In this document: positions 55,535 to 64,000 of the stretch, piece by piece
Numbering within the stretch: the first letter of the stretch is position 1
How the letters are laid out: each line of letters begins with the position of its first letter
Assembly: GCA_023512835.1 (NCBI GenBank)
Contig: JAKCVP010000379.1
Coordinates: 109,843-173,842 of the forward strand
DNA: 64,000 nucleotides
Reading direction: 5' to 3'
Source: Taxillus chinensis
Lineage: Eukaryota; Streptophyta; Magnoliopsida; Santalales; Loranthaceae
Made by a program: the position numbers and the translations under genes
The notes under the pieces: model-generated
Database searches by the model: none
What the model saw: only the letters and a program-made list of their open reading frames with translations
What the model was told of the DNA's origin: nothing

Positions 55535-57151
55535 TTACTTTCTCCCCTTCCATATTTGTAAGCTTGCACGAACCCCCCAACCCTCACTCAAGAGTCCAGT
55601 GACTTCTTCAAGCCCCATTCCAGCTGTCTCAGGGTATACCCTGTATATGACGGTCCAAGCCAGAACACAGACAGCAGCATAGATCAAAAACGCACCAGCT
55701 GGGCTCACAGTCTGCATCAAAGGCAGAAACGTGAGTCCGACAACGGTATTGGCGCCCCAGTTGGTCGCGGTCGCTAGACCGGATCCTACTGCGCGCACAC
55801 TCAAGGGAAATAATTCCGATTGTTGCCACGGCACCACACCTAGCCCTATGGCATAGGCTGATACGTAGAAAATGATCGACATCAGGAGAATGGTAGACCA
55901 CGGTGATGATTGAGAGGGGCCATTTGCGTCAGGCTCGAGACCAGAGGACAGGTGGAGATGTTGAAATGCAACCGAGGACAGTACGAGACCCATAACCATG
56001 GCGGGAATACTCCAAAGCAGCATCTTTCGTCTTCCGAGGCGATCTATTATTGCGAATGCGACGACCGTGACTGCGAAGTTTGTTCCGGCGATGCTAAGCG
56101 ATGGCAATGTGGGCTGCTTGAATCCGACCAGAGCGAAAATGGTAGCTGCAAAGTACATGAGCGAGTTGAAGCCTACCAGCTGCTGAGCGCCCTGGAGGGC
56201 ACAAGCTATTGTTAGTGCACGCCGATTACTAGGAACGTGGACCAGCTCTGACCAGGCAGAGCTTGTGTTCGTAGATGCTTCTTCCGCGATCGACGACTGG
56301 ATCCGGTAAAGGATTGCGCCCGTGAGAGCTTGTAATTCATGGTCAGAGGAGCCATATACCTTGGACAAAACGGCACGAGCGCGATCACTTCGATCTACCT
56401 TGACCAGCCAACGTGGTGTTTCCGGCATAAGACCCATGAGGGCTAGTTGAAGAAAGGCCGGAGCAGCGCCTAGGCCTACCATCCATCTCCAGCCTCCACT
56501 CGTCTCACTGAAAAGCCAGCCGATGATGTATGCAATGACCTGGCCACCTGTGATCAGTAGCTCGTTGATGGTCACCAGACGACCGCGAAAGGGAGCGGGG
56601 GCGAGCTCTGAGATGTAAAGCGGCACCACGAACGATGCGGACCCGACTGCTATGCCTACTACGGAGCGGCCGGCTATCATGAGCGCGACTGTTGTGGACA
56701 GAGCCTGTAGTGCAGCCCCAACTACGAAGAGAATTGACGCAAGGAGGATGACGCTTTTGCGGCCTAGTCGGTCACTCAAAGTGCCAGATATGGGCGATGC
56801 GAGGAGAGCGAAGAAGGACGTTGCGGACGTGATCAAGGACTTGTCGAGAGTGGTCAGATCGCGATTAGACAGGTCGGTCCCAATGGACACTAGAGTGGAT
56901 GAAATAACGCCAGTGCTGGAGTGCAGTCAGTGAAGGGTCTGGAGCATAAGGACCCGATGCTTTCTCACGTACTCGTAGCCGAAGAGCAGACCACTTACGC
57001 CTGCCGTAAAGGTGAGCAGCCATAGAAAAATGGTAGGACGCGTCAGGGATGCCTCTTGATTCTCCCAATCATCATCCTGGAAGGCTGGGTCTTCAACCCC
57101 TGCCTGAGCAGCAATGAGAGGTCTTGAATCGAGTTCCTCTGAGGTTGTCAT
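55535..57151 (-). CDS. MFS sugar/myo-inositol-type transporter
   Basis: Proton-coupled transporter of the Sugar_tr family, most like fungal myo-inositol transporters. Model: complement of 56973..57151 and 55535..56915, 519 aa. The 57-nt intron (donor GTACGT, acceptor CCAG) restores the TM1 motif FGYDTGVISSTLVSIG. Other signatures are SGTLSDRLGRKSVIL, GRSVVGIAVGSASFVVPLYI, ELAPAPFRGRLVTINELLIT, MPETPRWLVK, QGAQQLVGFNSLMYFAATIF, DRLGRRKMLLW and YPETAGMGLEEV. NWGANTVVGLTFLPLMQTVS before the last helix fits the inositol subgroup. It lies 560 bp downstream of the maltase on the same strand, so a role in sugar uptake with it is possible. Confidence 0.88.
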
Positions 57152-57711
57152 GTTGAAGAGCCTGCGAGTGAGTCATGGCCGACCTGTCGAGGATAGGGAC
57201 AAGGAACAGGTCGCGTGAGGTAGCTACGGCGACGACTGCCGGAGAATGCCGTTCATATCCAGCCCTACCAGAGTTGATCACGGCTGTCTTTGGAGTAGCT
57301 ATCAGACGCACGGCCACCGCAGGCACACGTCATCATTGTCACAGCTCGCGAGATATGGATGCAATCCATTGCACCGGCCGTGAACTTCGTGAAGCGTTAT
57401 GTATGTGTCTGTGAGAATTGGACGCGTAGCTGTGCCCACAAGCTCTTGCCAGCACCAGCCGGGCCATGTGCGACAGGGTAAGTCAATGTAGATGACCTTC
57501 AAAACTTGAAACGCTCGACGACCTCGGACGCTCAGACCCAAATTCGGTGAGGAGTCGATTGCTTCTCCATGTACCTACCTATAAAAAATGTCCACATTTG
57601 GAATCCAGCAGCGGCAACATATTGCTAATTCGATGATTGAATTGCCAGGAGATGCTGTACGGCTGACCTTCTTTTACTTCTTGTTAACCCTCCAGAGTAT
57701 AGCCTAGCATC
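57152..57711. other. Spacer between transporter and maltase
   Basis: It contains the transporter promoter and the maltase 3' flank. TACCTACCTATAAAA occurs at 57572-57586. No gene is supported. Confidence 0.45.
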
Positions 57712-59618
<1,907 letters not shown>

Positions 59619-61459
59619 TTCAGATAATGTCTCTCGGTGCCTCAATCACCTCAACACTGGCTCGTCGCGTGTTGCAGCAGTTACAACTATTGGCCTTGGG
59701 ACTCTTGAGGACGAAATGGGTCAAGATGGCAAAGAGGGTGCAAAGACGAGGGCGAGGAGGGAAGAAGTAGAAATGGTATCTACCCAGGACAGCATTAGAC
59801 CAAAGCGGCAGTCGACCCCAGCTGGCCGCACAGCTCGTGCAACGTCAAAGTCAATGCAAAAGCCCCACCAGGGGACGTCGGGCAGACCTGGTATGGCCGA
59901 GCAAAGCTTTAGGCCAGTAGGAGCAAAGTGCACTGGCTTTGACCTTGGCGTATTGCGGAGAGAGCTCCCACGGCTCTTACTACAGTATGGGGTCCCCAGA
60001 GACAACGAGCGGCGTCCCCCGCATCGGCAATTGCGGGCAGCAGTAAGCGCGTTGCGGGTTGCCGCTCTGTTTCATCACTGCTGTGCAGCCTCTTGCTTGC
60101 TCGTGAATGTACAGAGAGAGAGAAGGCCCGAAAGGAAAAAAAGGGCCGATGGCAGGTATAGTGTGCTTGGACCGAGGGCGTAGGTATAGAAGGACTCTGG
60201 AAGGCGCGTAGAACAAAGTCAGAGGGCACTAAGTGACCGTGTGGATGTAGATGAGCGGCTGTGGCTGGCATGCCGCAATCGGACCGACTCCATGGACGGG
60301 GCTGGCTCCGGATATGAAGGCAATTGGAGGCGTTTGGAGCCACGAAGAGGCCATTACTGACCCTACTTCGAGGCATATGCGGCACACTTTGTCCCTCTCG
60401 ACGCCGGTGGATCTCGCATACGATCAGTAGTTCGCCCGCCTACCTGGCTCCTCTACGCCAAAATCCTCGATCCGCTGAGCTCTCAGCAAGGGACGGGGCG
60501 CGCCTCGTCTGATGCCAACCACGTAGGGCAAGCTTTTCCTTCGCCGTTTGAACAGTCGCGGTCGTCTTGCAAGCCCGTGCAACATGTTTGCCTTCATCGT
60601 CCGGCGTCCTGTTCAGCAGAAGGTGACTGCATGCGAGCGCTGCTTCATTGCCGGCTGCACTGGTCGAGTGCCCAGGACACTGGCCTTGCTCTACCGTCCC
60701 TGGACGCACAGCAATTGCTTCAATTGAGCCTAGACGCGTGCAACCCAAGCAAAGAGCCAAGTCCATGCTCTCCGATCCAGATTTGAAGCAGACATGCGTG
60801 GCTTGTGCATCAAGCCCGCTAGTGACCCCCCAACGTCGCTTGCTCTCGCGTGCCTCTCCCCAGACTGTACCCCACTGATCGAAGCGACATGCAACTCGCC
60901 GGCCCGCCCTGTCAATCTGGGGACAGAATCCGGGGAAAGACGCGGCCTGCATCATCTCCCCCAGACCCTCCGCCCCTACCATCCTGGAGTCTGCCTCTCT
61001 GCCCTCACCCAGTCGGCCCGATAGCCTTCGAGATGCATTCGAGACGCGTCTGGCTCCAGACGCCACAACCGCAATCAAGCCTAATCTTAACCTTTTCGCA
61101 TCTTTCCAAGCGGCACTGATGCCCTTCTGATCTTCTATGCCTCCAAAGGAGCTTGCCCACCTTCGCTTACCGTACCCGTCCGCGACACATACGTCGCCAT
61201 GTATCTGCTGGCCAGACGAGTGCCACAGCGCCCGTGTCGCCTGTCTTGATCTTCTCCTCATTTCATCTTCGCTCATATAAGATGACTGGTCCGCCTCACT
61301 AACACAATCCTCCATCATTCCATCCCCACACTTCCGAGAAAGGGCTCCACTCACACGCTCACCTCTGCTGGACAGGTGGCACTACCATACACATCCGAAG
61401 GCTTCCATCAACTGCCTTAGATAGCCGTTGCCGTCGACAAGCGGTTCGCCAACCTCGCA
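59619..61459. promoter_or_regulatory. Shared upstream region of maltase and alpha-glucoside permease
   Basis: 1841 bp between the divergent ATGs. Four SYGGRG (CreA-type) hexamers lie within 57 bp at 60917-60973. CATATAAGA near 61274 is a weak TATA for the permease. A roughly 300-codon open frame on the minus strand (60440-61354) has no recognisable feature and would overlap the permease leader, so I do not call it. Confidence 0.5.
60917..60973. promoter_or_regulatory. Cluster of four CreA-type SYGGRG sites
   Basis: CTGGGG at 60917-60922, CCGGGG at 60930-60935, and on the minus strand CTGGGG (60964-60959) and GCGGAG (60973-60968). CreA represses alternative carbon use through paired sites of this type. 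A match by chance is expected about once per 250 bp, so four in 57 bp is dense, but binding is inferred. Confidence 0.4.
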
Positions 61460-63449
61460 ATGTCTTACAATATCAATAATGCCTCTCGTCGAGGCTCGAA
61501 AATCGAGACTGTTCCCATCGACGATAATGTTCTCCATCCTACCGACACCAACATCGTGAATGCCGCAAAGGCCAACCCGGCTTTTGCTGGCCTCAGCGCC
61601 GACTCCAAGGATGCCACCGCCAACGAGACCAGCATGTCCGTTATGCAGTCCATCAAGCTATACAAAAAGGCCATCGCATGGTCCGTGCTGCTCTCCACAG
61701 CAATCATCATGGAAGGCTACGATGTTGTCCTTTTGGCCAACTTTTATGCCCTCCCCCAGTTCCTGGCCAAGTTTGGTGATCAAACCCTTCCCGATGGAAC
61801 AAAGACAATTTCTGCGCCCTGGCGTGCGGGTCTCTCCAATGGTGCTCTCATTGGTGAAATTCTCGGTCTCTTCGCCACTGGTATCTTCCAGGACAAATAT
61901 GGCTACAAGAAGACTATTGGAGGTGCTCTGATTGGCATGATCTCCTTCATCTTCATCACTTTCTTTGCCGTCAACCTCCCCATGCTCCTCGTTGGAGAAG
62001 TCCTGTGCGGTAAGTGCCAAATTTGCCATGGCTTCGATTCAGCTCTCCGTGCCGCGCCGGCCCCGATGATTGGTGCTGATTTGTATGATCTAGGTCTCTG
62101 CTGGGGTGTTTTCCAGACCATCACCACCGCCTATGCCTCTGAAGTCACTCCTGTCAATCTCCGTGCTTACCTGACCACATACGTCAATCTCTGCTGGGTT
62201 CTCGGTACGTACAATTCACTGTTTGATTTGTACTATGATGAACCCTGACTGATAATTTGCACCTAGGCCAATTCGTTGCATCCGGTGTCCTTCGCGCTAT
62301 GCTCGAGCGCCCCGATGACTTTGCCTACAAGATCCCATTTGCGCTCCAATGGATGTGGCCCGTTCCCATTCTCATCGGTTGCATCCTCTGCCCCGAATCT
62401 CCCTGGTGGCTAGTCAGAAAAGGCCGCTTTGACGACGCAAAGCGTGCCCTTCAGCGCCTGACGGCAACAAACCAGGATGTAGGCTTCGACGTAGATAAGA
62501 CCATTAGCATGATGACCCACACCAACGAAATCGAGATTGAAATGACAAAGGGCACTTCATACCTCGACTGCTTCCGTGGCATCAACCTCCGCCGCACAGA
62601 AATCGCTTCCGTTGCCTGGCTCATTCAGAATGTCTGCGGAGGTAAGTTTTTCCCCCGACTTGGCATATCCATTGGGTTTGAAAGAAACCAAAACGGAACA
62701 GGAAAGCTGATGGGAAATTCTTTCTTCTAGCGACTTTCATGGGTTACTCGACCGTCTTCTACCTCGCCGCCGGACTCCCCAAGACTTCCGCCTTTGATCT
62801 CTCCATGGGCCAATATGCTCTCGGCGCCTGCGGTACAATCGCCTCCTGGTTCCTCATGAGCTACATGGGTCGCCGCTCAATCTATCTCTACGGATCCTGC
62901 GCGCTCTTCGTCACCCTGATTATCATCGGCTTCTGCGGTATCGCCCAGCACAACACGGGTGCACAATGGGCCATTGGCAGTATGCTCCTCATCTTCACTG
63001 CAATCTACGACTTGACCGTTGGACCCGCCTGCTACTCGCTCGTGGCTGAAATCCCCTCCACACGCCTCAAGGCAAAGACCATTGTCATTGCACGCAACGT
63101 GTACAACATCGCCGGTATCGTCGTCAACGTCATCACAAACTACCAGCTCACCGAGACGGCATGGAACTGGGGCGCATACAGCGGTTTCTTCTGGGCGGGT
63201 TCGTGCTTCTTGTGCATTATCTGGATTTACTTTAGGCTGCCAGAGCCGAGTGGCCGATCATATGGTGAGCTGGACATTTTGTTCGCACGCAAGGTTTCGG
63301 CGCGCAAATTCGCCAGCACCAATGTGGATATTTTCCGAGGTGAGACTGTGGCTGCTGTGCAGGGTGATGCGGCTAGTCCCGCAAGCAGTCTGTATGAGAA
63401 GAAGGGTGGGGTCACTGCTGTTGAGCGGGTTGCGTCGAATCACTCTTGA
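61460..63449 (+). CDS. Alpha-glucoside (maltose) permease, MFS
   Basis: Plasma-membrane alpha-glucoside/proton symporter of the Mal11/MalP type. Model: 61460..62009, 62094..62204, 62267..62641 and 62731..63449, 584 aa. After a polar N-terminus comes SIKLYKKAIAWSVLLSTAII, then MEGYDVVLLANFYALPQF, the typical TM1 block of this subgroup. Further signatures are GLFATGIFQDKYGYKKT, AYASEVTPVNLRAYLTTYVN, CPESPWWLVRKGRFDDAKRA, MGYSTVFYLAAGL and YSLVAEIPSTRLKAKTIVIA. All introns split a Gly codon after its first base. Intron 1 (62010..62093, 84 nt, donor GTAAGT) has no stop in frame, so retention would insert 28 residues. The partner maltase lies on the other side of the spacer. Confidence 0.94.
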
Positions 63450-64000
63450 TTGTAGACAGTGTGGGGTTCCTTTGCGGGAGTTGTTAGAGGTGAACTCGGC
63501 TGCTTGAACACCTTGGAGTTGGCGATAAAGGGGAGGAGGCAAAGCCAGGATCAATACCCCGCTTCGAAATTCCCACTGGATACGGCCTGAAACGAAACAT
63601 GGCGTCTGACCAATCATTCTTCCCGATTCCCAGCAAGGTACGCGTTTCGACTGATTACAAGGGGCTGGGGCAGGGTCCACGCCGGGTGCAGGTCCAGGTC
63701 GGCATGCAGTCTCGAGTCAGGATGCAGGCAGGGCAAGACCTTTTTTCTTGCTTTTCTGACGACGCTTCATGGCCATGATTGATGTTATACTACATACGAA
63801 TTACCTTATACCCAGCTAGGTGTTATTTTGGTTACGGCCAATGACCCTTGTACAGAAATGCAAAAATTTCGTAATATGTGCTGTCTGAAACACTCAAACT
63901 GCTTCAGTGTGCTTGTGTTTGTTTCTTTGTTCTTTGCTGTTGTGTTATTTTTTTCTTTTGGGAAAGGGGGATCATGGATGTGCATGGTCATTTGATAGAC
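63450..64000. other. 3' flank of the permease gene
   Basis: No gene is supported. T-rich and AT-rich sequence toward the window end may belong to 3' UTR or spacer. Confidence 0.4.

Overview
The window looks like nuclear DNA of a filamentous ascomycete (Pezizomycotina). It is gene-dense, with genes on both strands. Introns are short (mostly 50-70 nt) with GTAHGY-type donors and CTAAC/CTGAC branch sites. It encodes a nuclear complex I subunit, fungal-type transporters and conserved eukaryotic housekeeping proteins. Class level (perhaps Dothideomycetes) is only a guess. I see no transposon, rRNA, tRNA or virus-like gene.

Layout. 0.6-5.2 kb: CKS1 (-) and a degenerate MLH3 (+) that diverge. 5.9-9.3 kb: a hexose transporter (+) and a small membrane-like protein (+). 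9.6-13.3 kb: NAA10/ARD1 (-), uroporphyrinogen decarboxylase (-) and the complex I 24-kDa subunit (+). 13.3-16.6 kb: gene-free, holding a 1.2-kb tandem array of about 60 short hairpins with different, self-complementary stems around one conserved 7-nt loop. This array is the most unusual object here. 16.6-24.9 kb: GUT2, a GGCT/AIG2-like fusion protein, ALG11 and a PQ-loop transporter, all on the minus strand. 26-33.2 kb: NOP15/NIFK (+), a UBA-zinc finger-UBX protein (-), VAP/SCS2 (+) and asparagine synthetase (+). 33.7-42.3 kb: an F-box protein (-), a NodB-type deacetylase (+), an NYN-domain protein (-), an acylpyruvase-like FAH protein (+) and a coiled-coil protein (-). 42.6-50.2 kb: RPA190 (-) and PRP3 (+), sharing a divergent promoter region. 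51.2-52.5 kb: a secreted repeat protein (-) whose Lys/Glu-rich part carries three single-base gaps. 52.5-55.5 kb: gene-free. 55.5-63.4 kb: a sugar/inositol transporter (-), a GH13 maltase (-) and an alpha-glucoside permease (+).

How the genes fit together. Most are unlinked housekeeping genes. The exception is the right end, where maltase and alpha-glucoside permease diverge from a 1.84-kb spacer and a second transporter lies behind the maltase. This has the shape of a maltose-utilisation cluster without a zinc-cluster regulator inside the window. Exon borders were worked out by hand from splice sites, phase and family motifs. Every multi-exon model given as a join sums to whole codons, except the disrupted secreted protein.
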